From assembly GCA_016169945.1 (NCBI GenBank), contig JADLSH010000388.1, positions 682,001 through 746,000 of the forward strand: 64,000 nucleotides of DNA, read 5' to 3'. Position 1 is the stretch's first letter. Every line of letters begins with the position of its first letter. The DNA comes from Trachythela sp. YZ-2020 (taxonomy: Eukaryota; Cnidaria; Anthozoa; Malacalcyonacea; Clavulariidae). Positions 33,498 through 44,296 of the stretch are shown here, one piece after another. The position numbers were made by a program, and so were the translations under genes. The notes beneath the pieces are model-generated. The model did no database searches, was not told the origin of the DNA, and saw only the letters and a program-made list of their open reading frames with translations.

Positions 33498-34585
33498 GTT
33501 TTTATCTCATGCCATTTCGGGAAAAAGTACTGAAGAAATTACGCATTTTAGTATATAATTTCTTGTTTGGATAACGAACATTTTAGCCGCCAACATACTA
33601 CGCAAACAAACAAACTTAGGCTTAAATTGAAGCTAAAAAATTATCTACAATACTCCCTTATTTTTGAAAAGAGAAAATGCACACATTCTGCGAAAACATT
33701 GCCAAGGTTTATGAACCTGCCGAACAAATTTCGGCGGCCATCTTGAAAATACATCGATCCCGAACCCACCTCCTAAACATACGTCAGCAGGTGGGCTCGG
33801 GATTGAACGCACCTCTTCGGAGCCAATTGGAAAGCCGCTTTTACGCGAGGTATGAGATAATGCCTCAGATTTACTGCTCAGCCAACCAATCAAAACACTT
33901 GAAAGGCATTATTTACTACTGATCGAAATTATACTAAACGCAATTAATGTTTCTTTATGCCAGGTGATGTCGAAGAATATAATTATAAATTTCGCACAAA
34001 ATCAGTGATAAGAACTTGCCAACAAAATTGATAGCTAAATTATCACTTAAAAGTGTGTAAGAAAAATTATTACTTCAAAATTGATTTTTTTAGGTAGATC
34101 AATGCGGTATTATTTATCTATAGTAGTTGAATACTCCACTGGGAAATAGACTATATTCTATAACTTCGGCTATCAGTTGAAGTGAACTGTAACTTAAGAT
34201 AATTATCATGAATCACAGCAGCTTATAGATATCAAAATGGCTATCCTTCGTTATCTCCATCATAAATACAACAAAACGTTGTGCTCTGGAAAATGCAGAA
34301 GATTTCCATTAAGAAAAATAAAAGACATACATAGTAGCTAACTGTCTACCATGTCCTGAGAGAGCAGTTATCGCAAAAGAAAATCGAAAGAAACAGTATT
34401 GATTCGTATCACAGTCATGGGTTTATTTTTAAACAATCAATGACATAGGATTCTTGTATCGATTATTTGGTTAATATAAGCGAGTTAATCACCGCGACAG
34501 ATTATCCACCGAATAATGATCTAAAAATATTACTCTTAGTTTTTCTATGTTTTTCAAACTTCATCTAGTTGCATGTGGAGAACTA
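33498..34585. other. no gene seen
   Basis: AT-rich. Near 33738-33810 an imperfect inverted repeat (GATCCCGAACCCACCTCCTA / AGGTGGGCTCGGGATTG) suggests another foldback. Nothing coding downstream of the kinase exon on the minus strand, in particular no KEN-type nuclease motif. Confidence 0.5.
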
Positions 34586-34758
34586 AAGGCTGATTTCCAT
34601 TCAGTGCAAAATTTCGCGCGATCGACCTTTTGCGATCGTTTTCCTTTGAATTATGAGCCCTCGACCGGATCCGTTCCAGTCGAGGGCTCATAATTCAAAA
34701 GAAAACGATCGCAAAAAGTCAATCGCGCGACATTTTGCACTGAATGGAAATCAGCCTT
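34586..34758. mobile_element. 173-bp foldback element
   Basis: AAGGCTGATTTCCATTCAGT at the left is inverted exactly at the right (ACTGAATGGAAATCAGCCTT), and the arms continue through GCGATCGTTTTC and GAATTATGAGCCCTCGAC to a ~12-base loop. Arms of ~80 bases with few mismatches. No target duplication is obvious. Confidence 0.9.
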
Positions 34759-35051
34759 AACAATACTATAGAAGTCGATCGTTTACTCGAAAAGCAACGT
34801 TTGAGCACTTTAGAGAAAAACTGATTGAAAATAGTAAAAATGTAAAGCAAAAAATATATATAATGCGAATTAAACAATTAAATACATGGACTACTTCTAT
34901 TTCTTGTATAAAAACAAAAGAAATTAATAATCTCTTAACGTACTTGTGCGAGGCGTACAAAGTGAGCGTATGTATAGAAGTAGTGCGATCATTTATCTCA
35001 ATGTTTTGTTTTATCTCCGTCCTAAATCAATTCTCTATATTCTGAATTATA

Positions 35052-35846
35052 TCAGTCTCCAGTGACAAAAGAATGCGTCAACGCTTCGTGAGCATATGGT
35101 CTATCATCAATCTTATGCTTAATCAGCCAGGAAACAAACTTTCGAGCTTTACGATTACCAAGTTTCTTCAAGTGGACTGCGTTTCCTTTCAAAATATTTC
35201 TCATTCGATCAAGTGAAGAACCAAAAGGATGTTCACCTTTAGTTAAAATGAAGAAAGCAATCATACCTGCAACCTGGACATCGGATTTCTTTTTGAAACG
35301 ACACTTTTCTCCAATATTTATTTCTTTTATAACTTCTGTAGGCATCCATCCCTGAGTTCCCTTAACATCTGTTTCAACGGTAGTTTCACCTTCGTTTAGA
35401 ACGCGACTTATTCCAAAGTCCGCCAGTTTCATGTGACCGTCGATATCAACCAGGATATTTGATGGTTTGAGATCTCTATGCAAAATTCCTTTCTCATGAA
35501 GAAATTCAAGTCCAGATAATATTTCTTTAATCATTCTTGGACCATGCTCTTGTAGATGTTCAATACTGTCAAACTGGACATGTTCCTTCAACGTTTCTTC
35601 ACAGAGATCCACAATAAGATACATGAAGGTGTCGTCGTAGTGAAAATGTCGATAGTTCACTATAAAAGGTGAGTTGGCTGTGTCAATGAGACTCAGGATT
35701 TTCTTCTCGTTCTCAGCTGTATCTTTACCACTTTGTACAACTGTCTTCTTCACAGCAACTTCGCTTCCATCCTCCATGACACCAACATAAACACATGTAC
35801 AATAAGAACCTTGGCCAAGTTTCAATTCATCCTTTGCAACAAACGC
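35052..35846 (-). CDS. ankyrin / IRE1-like kinase gene, kinase exon
   Basis: 265 codons encode a complete protein kinase domain closest in style to IRE1/RNase L: Gly-loop [20 protein letters not shown] (ATP-anchoring Lys), [12 protein letters not shown] (catalytic loop), [10 protein letters not shown] (DFG), [11 protein letters not shown] (P+1 region, IRE1-type GW..PE with APE altered to PTE), and [15 protein letters not shown], which parallels the IRE1 'HPFGxSLxRQxNIL' block. All core catalytic residues are present. It ends FVTGD at a stop just where IRE1 and RNase L continue into the KEN nuclease. The acceptor ATGCAG|GCG (35847/35846) joins in phase 0 to the ankyrin exon across a 310-base intron. 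The ATG at 35852 is probably part of the acceptor, not the start. Confidence 0.88.
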   Translation of the reverse strand, partial: AFVAKDELKLGQGSYCTCVYVGVMEDGSEVAVKKTVVQSGKDTAENEKKILSLIDTANSPFIVNYRHFHYDDTFMYLIVDLCEETLKEHVQFDSIEHLQEHGPRMIKEILSGLEFLHEKGILHRDLKPSNILVDIDGHMKLADFGISRVLNEGETTVETDVKGTQGWMPTEVIKEINIGEKCRFKKKSDVQVAGMIAFFILTKGEHPFGSSLDRMRNILKGNAVHLKKLGNRKARKFVSWLIKHKIDDRPYAHEALTHSFVTGD

Positions 35847-36156
35847 CTGCATTGGTATTTCCGTCTATGGTAGAAAAGGTATATACGTAATGTTAATTAT
35901 TTATGGAACAAAGGAAGGAAGCAAGGAAGCACTGAACCAAGGTAAAGAAAAAAAGAGTGCCGGAAATATAGGAAGGAACAGAGGAAGGAAGCTAGAAAGG
36001 AAGAAGAAAAAGTATAAAATAGTAAGATACAAGAAAAATAAAACGGGCAAAAAGAGAGAAATAGTCTATATAAACATCTCAGTTTGATATATTAGCAAAA
36101 AGGCATAGGCACATGATTAAAGTCCCCTGATCACAGAAAAAAAACTTAGTTATTAC
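35847..36156 (-). other. intron of the ankyrin-kinase gene
   Basis: The minus strand has donor GAG|GTAATA at 36156 and acceptor CCTTTTCTACC...ATGCAG at 35847. A purine-rich AAGGAAGGAAGC/GGAAAGAAGAAG tract lies at 35910-36060 (plus strand), which on the sense strand is a long C/T-rich stretch. Confidence 0.75.
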
Positions 36157-37729
36157 CTCCATCAAGTGGTTGCAATTCATTGTTCTCAACAGCTGAATTT
36201 TGTCACGATGCTTGACCGACACTTTGAGAATTTTTCTAATCTCATTATGACCAAGGTAAATACTGCATTCAACAAGACTCATTTGCCTTCCCTCAACCAA
36301 GATCTTTCCCGCCTTGCTTAAATCAATATTCTTTTGTAATAGATGTTTGACCAAATCAACTGAATTCTCGACTACAGCCATCTTCATCATGTCAATGCCA
36401 AGAGCATTTACGTCGACATAACCTTTACAAGTTACGTCAGCGCCCTGTTCAACTAAATACTTGACAATGTCTAGTACACCAGCGTCAACAGCAGCGTGCA
36501 GAACAGTCCGCCCGTCAGTATCCTTGCCATTTACATCAGCATCCTGTTCCACTAAATACTTGACAATGTCTAGTACACCAGTAGCAACAGCAGCGTGCAG
36601 AACTGTCCGCCCGTACTTAGCCTTGCCATTTACATCAGCGCCCTGTTCAACTAAATATTTGACAATGTCTAGTACACCAGCGTCAACAGCAGCGTGCAGA
36701 ACTGTCCACCCGCAAGTATTCTTGCCATTTACATCAGCGCCCTGTTCAACTAAATATTTGACAATGTCTAATACACCAGTAGCAACAGCAGCGTGCAGAA
36801 CTGTCCGCCCGTCAGTATTCTTGCCATTTACATCAGCGCCCTGTTCAACTAAATATTTGACAGATTCTAAAGAATCACACCATGCAGCATAATGTAGAGC
36901 TGTCCAGCCTGACTCATCTTTGCAATTTATATCAGCACCACAGACTTCAACAAAATATTTCATAACTTCTAATGAATCACGCCCTGCAGCAACATGTAGA
37001 GCTGTTTCGCCTGACTTATCTTTACAATTTACATCAGCACCACAAACTTCAACAAAATATTTAGCAACTTCTAATGAACCCCACAATGCAGCATAATGTA
37101 GAGCTGTTCTGCCTGACTCTTCTTTACAATTTATATCAACACCACAGACTTCAACAAAATATTTCACAACTGAAACACACGATGCAGCATCATGTAAAGC
37201 TGTTCTGCCTGACTCATCTTTACCATTTAAATCAGCATCACAAATTTCAACAAAATATTTCACAACTTCTAATGAATCACACTCTGCAGCATAATGTAGA
37301 GCTGTTCTGCCTGACTCATCTTTACAATTTATATCAGCACCACAGACTTCAACAAAATATTTAACAATTTCTAATGAATGAGATTGTATTGCACTGTGAA
37401 AAACTACTCTATCATCTTTAAAATTGTGTTCAGGACCATGTTCAACAAAATACTTTACAATTTCTAGTAAACCATATCTCGCAGCAATCCATAAAACAGT
37501 TTCACCACAATCGGAAAAAATGTCAGCTCCATGGTCTACTAAATACTTGACAACTTCTGGATCTACTGGACAAAATTGAAAAGCATGCCAAAGAATTGTC
37601 CTCTTCCAAAAATCTTCTTTGTTTTCACCGCTTTCAACTTGCTGTCTTATCTCAGCCCAAAAACGTAGTTTCCTTTCTTCTTCACAGATATTTATGCTTC
37701 CACTTGCATGTTCCCTTTTAGCGATATCT
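36157..37729 (-). CDS. ankyrin / IRE1-like kinase gene, main ankyrin exon
   Basis: One 1573-base exon is open throughout and encodes about 12-13 ankyrin repeats that likely bind a protein or small ligand. After a charged lead (REHASGSINICEEERKLRFW) come two diverged repeats, then about five of the type YFVEVCGADINCKDESGRTA, then five of the type YLVEQGADVNGKNTDGRTVL, then a diverged end with NHLME before the donor. The acceptor is TATTTTTAAG|AT (phase 1), with an in-frame TAA just upstream. There is no ATG, GTG or TTG codon in frame for the first ~155 codons, so translation must start in an upstream exon. The 99-base units at 36444-36850 are nearly identical and alternate ATG/DAG in the loop. 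Confidence 0.88.
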
Positions 37730-37900
37730 TAAAAATATACATAGGAATTAATTAATACCTTGTATTGCATAAGATGGTAAAGAAGGATTTTGCGACCTGT
37801 TCTTAATTCGAAAAGTTTCAGTTTGTGCGTGTTGTAATGACTAATAAGCAGAACTCTCATAGAGCCATGCCAAAAATGTGATTAGCCCGCACTTTTGTTT

Positions 37901-37945
37901 ATTTTAGCCCGCAAAATCGCCACAATCCCCGCTAAAATTATAATG
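37901..37945. repeat. short repeat shared with 56997-57040
   Basis: GCCCGCAAAATCGCCACAAT...CCCGCTAAAATTATAAT here nearly matches ACCCGCAAAATACGCCACAAT...CCCGCTAAAATTATAAT at 56997-57040. Each copy lies within about 600 bases of an ankyrin exon. Confidence 0.6.
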
Positions 37946-38019
37946 TTCATTTTATTTTCTGCTTGCCGTATATTTTTGATTTTCTTATCCGGCTGAAAGT
38001 GCATGCCCTGCAAAATTAT

Positions 38020-38134
38020 AAAAACAGTAATACAGTTGATGTTCTTGAGCATAAATATGTTTTTGGCCCTCCTCAGAACTCTGACTCGAGCCGAAAACAT
38101 ATTTATGCCCGGGAACATCAACTATATTGTTTTA
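38020..38134. mobile_element. foldback, 115 bp
   Basis: AAAACAGTAATACAGTTGATGTTC ends (read AAAACAGTAATACAGTTGAT, then GTTC) are inverted at the right (GAACATCAACTATATTGTTTT in two blocks). Inner arms carry CATAAATATGTTTT / AAAACATATTTATG. Confidence 0.8.
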
Positions 38135-38164
38135 GTAAAATTACATAGGTGATTATTGAAAATT

Positions 38165-39750
38165 CTCAATGCTGATTGGTTGCGCTACCTAGGATTAATA
38201 CGCGATAACACTTTGAAACATTTTGTTTTTGACTTTGTACATTAGAATCGCTGATTGATGCTCTCTTCTGGCTTGTAAGTTAGAAACTCCTACGTTTTCC
38301 AAAATGTCAACAAATCGAATCTCATAGTTTTCACGTGTTATTATTCGAAATGCTCGGTTTTGGAGCTTCTGTAATTTGTCTGATAAACCTTTTCCTAGAC
38401 AACCCCAAACTTGCGAGCAGTAATCAAAGTGAGGTTGAATAATTGATTGATATATTGTAATTAGTGTTCTATAATCCACTATTTCTCGAAACCGTCTTAG
38501 GATGCTGAGGCCTGTATTGACCTTTTTAGTAACTTGGTTCACTTGGGCATTCCATGACAAAGTTTCCTCCATCTTACGCCAAGTGATTTGGTTACTTTAA
38601 CCCGGTCTATTTTCCTACCTCCAATATGTATGCGAGGTTTGTATGTCTATTTGGTTGATTCTTCTATTACTACCTACTATCATGTATTCCGTTTTAGAAT
38701 GGTTGAAAGTAAGTTGGTTGGCTGACATCCTAGTTGATACTTTTTCCAAGTCATGGTTAAGATTTTCTACAATTATATTAATATTTTCACTAGATGTATC
38801 AATTTGGGTGTCATCGGCAAACATAGTAGCACTTGTTCGCTCTAAGCATTGAGGCAGATCATTGATGTATATTAGAAATAGAAGCGGCCCTAGAGCAGAG
38901 CCTTGCGGAATACCTGTTTTTACATGTAGTGGTCGAGATAAATGGCCTCGGCCTACTTGGCAATATTGCGTTCGGTCTGTCAAATAAGATCTGAGCCAAC
39001 ATGGTGCTGTTCCTGTTATGCCGTAAATATCCAATTTTTTAAGTAGGATATCATGATTGACAGTATCGAAGGCCTTTTTTAAGTCTAAGAATGCTACGCC
39101 GTTTAGTTTACCAATATCAATGTTTTTATACAATCTATTAGTGATGTCTAGCAATACAGTAACCGTAGAATGGCACGGTCTGAATCCGTGCTGAGAATTT
39201 GTTAATAAATTTGAGTACATCAAATAATCATAGATCTAGTTGTGTACCAGCTTCTCCATAATTCTTGCTACTATCGAAATAACGGATATTGGCCTGTAAT
39301 TAGACGTACAATGTTTGGCACCAGATTTGTATCTTTGTGTTACTCTTGCGATTTTCCAGTCACACGGAAATATACAGGTGCGAATTGATTGATTAAAAAT
39401 TAATGAGAGTGAAGAAGCAATAACGGGGGCGGCAATTTTTAAGAGTTTAGCTGAAATTTTGTCAATACCTGATGCTTTCGAAGCACTTAAGTCGAACAAA
39501 ATAATGGATTACTTGGGCGCTCAAACGCCGTGAAGTAGCTTTCTGGAGTTGTATTTGTGTAAGGTATATCGTTAGATAATTGTTCTCCCAAGTCCGTAAA
39601 ATACTGATTGAATGTATTCGGAATGTCAGTTGGGTTTGTTATCTCACCTTCATCATTTCTTAACTCTAGTATCTTGCTATCCTTGCCGGATTTATTAATC
39701 AATTCATTAATTGTTGTTAATCTCGCTGAGTATGGTATTCCTTTCGCGTC
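38165..39750 (-). mobile_element. 5'-truncated CR1/L2-like LINE, minus strand
   Basis: Sense order from 39750: linker (TDLGEQLSNDIPYTN), RT (SASKASGIDKISAKLLKIAA, NYRPISVISIVARIMEKLV, then a stop, NSQHGFRPCHSTVTVLLD, VAFLDLKKAFDTVNHDILL, GIPQGSALGPLLFLIYINDL, MFADDTQID with the catalytic ADD intact), then the C-terminal part with SWNAQVNQVTKKV and HFDYCSQVWGCLG. Three frame breaks. Endonuclease is absent. Confidence 0.88.
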
Positions 39751-39828
39751 TTCTTATGGTAAAACAACGATTAAGCGATAATGTCTAGCTCTAGTTAATG
39801 GTCATAACCCTCTCCTTAAAACCTTGTT

Positions 39829-40071
39829 GTTAGAGCTAGATTTAGCGTTAGTATTATAATTAGAGTTAGAGAAAGGGTTAGAGTTAGAGAAAGGGTTAGA
39901 GTCAGAGAAAAGGTTAGGGTTAGAGAGAAGGTTAGAGAGGGTTAAACGTAGAGAGAGGGCCAGGGTTAGAGAGAGGGTCGGGGTTAAAGTTAGAGAGAAA
40001 GTTATGGTTAGAGAAAGGCTAGAGTTAGAGAGAGGGTTATAGTTAGAGAAGGGGTTAGGGTTATAGTTACT
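39829..40071. repeat. GGGTTAGAGAGA-type minisatellite
   Basis: About 240 bases of degenerate GTTAGAGAGAGGGTTAGG variants. It contains TTAGGG-like hexamers (GGGTTAGGGTTA near 40056) but with frequent AGAGA interruptions. It could be an interstitial telomere-like or simple satellite patch. Confidence 0.75.
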
Positions 40072-40557
40072 GCTGTCTTTGGTTGGGAAGGACCCCAGAA
40101 ATCTAGCGTTTCGGGACTACCGGGGCACAGTTTGTCCCGCAGGAACACTTTCTTGAATGTATAAACGATAACAAGGATACCCGGGACTCAGAAAAGTCTC
40201 GCCGGGACATATTTAAATGTTACAAAAAAATATTTTCAGTGTACAACATGCCTTAAAAGCGTAAAGACTGCCCGATTTCTGGAAGCAAAGTGTGTTAGAA
40301 TTATCAAACCATTTGGCAGACGTTCATGAACTGTCTTGTGAAGAAAGGCAACCTTTTCTGATTCGCACTAAATCTACCCCTTTAGACTTAGAAACTGTTT
40401 TGAGTGAGTTATATAAACTGATTGGAAACACTAAGAAGCGGTCAAAATGGTATAAATAGGCTCGTACAAAACATTTGCACTTCATTCTCACCATGTATAG
40501 CATACAGTTAACATACCCATTTGGTCTCCTTGTGTACAAAGTCAGGAAAAACGACAT

Positions 40558-41691
40558 TTGTTAGCCAACCTAGTGACATTTGTCAGGATTGACCAACCTC
40601 CAAAAAACGTTGTATATTACTATGTCGAATATCAAGATACATTTGGGGATATGCAAACTTTAGTACCAAACATAAAGTTTATACAAAGCTTGCCTGACAA
40701 TATATTGAATAGAATTAATCTGGCAGCCTCTTACGACCTGAACGATTTGGTTAAGTGCTATGAGAATACGCTAAAATCAGCATTGGATCGCCACGCACCT
40801 TTGATCAATAAGACAGTTACTAAACGACCTACTATCCCCTGGTTCACCAACGAGGTCAAATCTGCCAAAAGTGAACGGCGAAGAGCTGAGAGGAAGTGGC
40901 GCAAAACAAAGTTGCACAGTGACCTCCTGATCTTTAAAACCCTAAAAAACCGTGCTACTATGGTGATGAAGCAGGCGCGGATAAAGTATTACACTAGCTT
41001 TATAGAAGAGAACAGCAATGGTCAACGGAAGCTGTTCAGGTCCGCGAAGATGCTGTTCAACCAGGAGACAGATTTGTCTTTCCAAGGATATCATGATAGC
41101 ACTGTGTTGGCAAACGATATTGGGAAATTTTTCTTACAGAAAATTGAGCGCATTCATACCAAACTCGACGAAGCCGCTATTAGCTCTATAGCTACTCCAA
41201 CTCCAGAGCAACCCTCTATCTGTTCGGCCTCCTTTGACTCCTTCACAATTCTAAGCGATGACGATGTCATGCGCCTAATAACTAAATCAAGCAAGAAGTC
41301 CTGCTCGCTGGATCCTATGCCCACCCCCCTTTTGGTTAAGTGTTTGGATATTCTTCTTCCCACCCTTACAAGGATAATAAATCTGTCCATGCAATCTGGC
41401 TGCTTCCCAGAAAATTGGAAACTTGCTGATGTTAAACCCAGACTGAAGAAATCAAACGCTGAGTTGGTATTTCCCAACCTTCGCCCGATAAGTAACCTAT
41501 CTTTTACTTCCAAGCTTACCGAGCGAGCTGTGTTTGGACAAACTCATAATCATCTCACTGTCCATGAACTCTATCCCAAAGCCCAGTCAGCATATCGTGA
41601 ATTTCATAGTGTTGAAACTGCACTTCTTCGAGTCAAAAATGACATCCTACTCAATATGAATCGGCAGCATGTCACCTTATTGGTACTACTC
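40558..41691 (+). pseudogene. CR1/L2-like LINE ORF2, first part
   Basis: One open frame covers the EN-RT linker (DRHAPLINKTVTKRP, IPWFTNEVKSAKSERRRAER) and the RT front (CSLDPMPTPLLVKCLDILLP, FPENWKLADVKPRLKK, FPNLRPISNLSFTSKLTERA, HSVETALLRVKNDIL). It ends LLVLL at the point where a long inverted-repeat element is inserted. Apart from that insertion the frame is open. The endonuclease is missing, so the copy is 5'-truncated. Confidence 0.9.
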
Positions 41692-44296
41692 ACTGATCTA
41701 ATAATAGACTGGATATAGCTTCTATACCTATGAAAAATGAAGCCAAAATCAATCGGCGCAAATTTACTTCCGGTTACCACTTTGCAGCGAAAACAATATG
41801 GAGTTGTATGGGGAAATGAGTCGGCGAGGCTGGTTTTTCACAATTTTGAGGCATTTCCAAGCGCTGGACTAAACCGTTCGTCTTGTAATGAAAAGAACAG
41901 GATATTTTCTTACTTTTGGAGAGATACTTTTGTAGATTTCGGTAAAAAATCACCGCTAAAGACGTTTGACAAGTTGCATACGCGGAGTCCATTTTCGGCC
42001 AAAACTCTCTGCCAAGTGGTCTTTCATGCTGGCATTTTCGCTAAACAAATACTCTGGCTGGATAGAAACTCAAGTCGAATGGTTTAAACGAAAGGTAAGC
42101 AATGTATAATAAGCGTTTGTCTTTCTCAATCAAGCGAAAAAGTATAGAATATCGGTGTTGCTCTCGGGTTATGTTGTGCTATGCCTATATGAACATTTAT
42201 AGGAACAATAGCTTTATATCTATATTGGCTAATTGCATTTTGTATCTCAGATTGGAGTTATGGTTTTTGTTCTTGACCGAAAAATACATTTAAATAATAT
42301 ATAAATGGATTCGTTTCTAAAACAAGCTCTGTATCATTCATATTATAAACTGCTTCAAGTGTTTTTATGCAGAAAACAATCCAGTAGAGTCTGAGAGTAG
42401 TATGGAGCACAAGTATACACCATATTAAAATGGTGTATGCCAAGTTTGACTAGTTGTCAATTCTCACATTTGAAATTTTTATTATATAGAGACTAAAACA
42501 TTGAAAATAGAAAACATTAAGACATGTCATCCTGGTCCACTGGTGCTGACCGCTGTGATGGCAGAGGGGTCCTGTATTATAGACAGTGACTTGTTGAAGT
42601 GACTGTATCATTGAACAATAAATTATCTGTTCCTTTTCCAAAGTAGATGAACATTTTGTAATCATGAACATGAATAGCTATGTGACTCACATTTTTAATA
42701 GTGCTGTATAAAAATTAGTTGTTTTAACATAGTATGGATATACTGATAATTATCTTTTTATCGTACCATGCCCATGGTCTTCCCTCACCAGATTAAGACC
42801 CCTAGTAAATTCTGGTGAGCTGCTCTCCTCTCTTATAATATTCCATAGTCTAACATTTTCAGGGTTTCTTGCAGAAGGGAGAGAAGGCCATGGGTGGGGT
42901 TGGCAAAATGTTGACCTTTTCCATAAAGTATACATTACATGTATGCAAATTAAGTGTGGAAATATATCACTTTCCCATATACATAAGAGTACCATAGACT
43001 GCAACTGGTTGTATTGTGTGTTCTGTTGGTTGTTCTCATGCATTTCCTTGTTGGTAACAAATACTGGTCATTAAATATTGGTGCTTGGCAATTTGGCTTC
43101 TTTGAGGTCATTTCAAAACCACCAAGATGGTTGACATGCTACTTCATGTTTCATAAAAAATGCACAGAGTTCTACTAATTAACCCATTGAAGGTGCATAA
43201 TGCTTCCCTTGACAACTAGAATTATCTGGTGTTAGACAGAGTATCATAGGCATAGGAAGCAACTTCAAGTTGGGGGGCACTTTGTCTTAAGGACACCTCT
43301 TCTATTAGAAAAGGGCACTTTTTCCATTATTTTAGCTGATGATAACCATCATATTCAAGTTGATGATAACCACATATTCAAGTTGATAAAGATTATATCA
43401 GAGTGTTATAGTAAATAGAGAGTCTTGTTTAATCACCAGTAAATCGCAGTGATGAAACTATCCACTTTAATACATAGGAATGGAATGAAGTAGTGTATTG
43501 GATTGCTGTAGAAAGCTCACTGTGTCTCCTCGATGTGAAAGAAGAAAAAACTATTTAAAAGTTTGCAAATCAAATTTTGATTGAGCTCAAACAACTTTGT
43601 CCCATGTCCTTTTTACAATTTTAGTATCATATCTGCATAAAAACACTTGAAGCAGTTTATAATATGAATGATACAGAGCTTGTTTTAGAAACGAATCCAT
43701 TTATATATTATTTAAATGTATTTTTCGGAACTCCAATCTGAGATACAAAATGCAATTAGCCAATATAGATATAAAGCTATTGTTGCTATACATGTTCATA
43801 TAGGCATAGCACAACATAACCCGAGAGCAACACCGATATTCTATACTTTTTCGCTTGATTGAGAAAGACAAACGCTTATTATACATTGCTTACCTTTCGT
43901 TTAAACCATTCGACTTGAGTTTCTATCCAGCCAGAGTATTTGTTTAGCGAAAATGCCAGCATGAAAGACCACTTGGCAGAGAGTTTTGGCCGAAAATGGA
44001 CTTCGCGTATGCAACTTGTCAAACGTCTTTAGCGGTGATTTTTTACCGAAATCTACAACAGTATCTCTCCAAAAGTAAGAAAATATCCTGTTCTTTTCAT
44101 TACAAGACGAACGGTTTAGTCCAGCGCTTGGAAATGCCTCAAAATTGTGAAAAACCAGCCTCGCCGACTCATTTCCCTATACAACTCCATATTGTTTTCG
44201 CTGCAAAGTGGTAACCGGAAGTAAATTTGCGCCGATTGATTTTGGCTTCATTTTTCATAGGTATAGAAGCTATATCCAGTCTATTATTAGATCAGT
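41692..44296. mobile_element. 2.6-kb element with ~670-bp terminal inverted repeats and 10-bp target duplication (Mutator-like?)
   Basis: The arms are about 41692-42376 and 43634-44296. Both termini read ACTGATCTAATAATAGACTG and are virtually identical across hundreds of bases, with an ~18-base length difference (ATGGTTTTTGTTCTTGACC near 42258 in the left arm only). GGTACTACTC flanks both ends (41682-41691, 44297-44306), a 10-bp duplication. Removing the element and one flank restores the LINE RT frame (LLVLLDLSAAFDTIDHS). The 1.26-kb centre has no recognisable transposase. Long arms and a 9-10-bp duplication fit a non-autonomous MULE, but this is inferred. Confidence 0.92.

Noticed and set aside
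33645..33893. Minus-strand frame downstream of the kinase as a KEN nuclease exon
   Set aside because: The sequence has no KEN-domain residues and overlaps an inverted repeat (CCCACCTCCTA / AGGTGGG).
36461..36892. Open plus-strand frame with a perfect 33-residue repeat (MTMSSTPASTAACRTV...)
   Set aside because: It is the antisense shadow of the homogenised ankyrin repeats on the minus strand; 99-base periodicity keeps all frames open. The minus strand has splice sites and a known fold.
37074..37364. Plus-strand frame with HNVELFCLTHLYNLYQHH repeats
   Set aside because: Antisense of the second ankyrin repeat class.
42102..43886. Matching peptides on opposite strands (MYNKRLSFSIKRKSIEY...)
   Set aside because: They lie in the terminal inverted repeats of the 2.6-kb element and are mirror copies of non-coding DNA; no domain or start context supports them.
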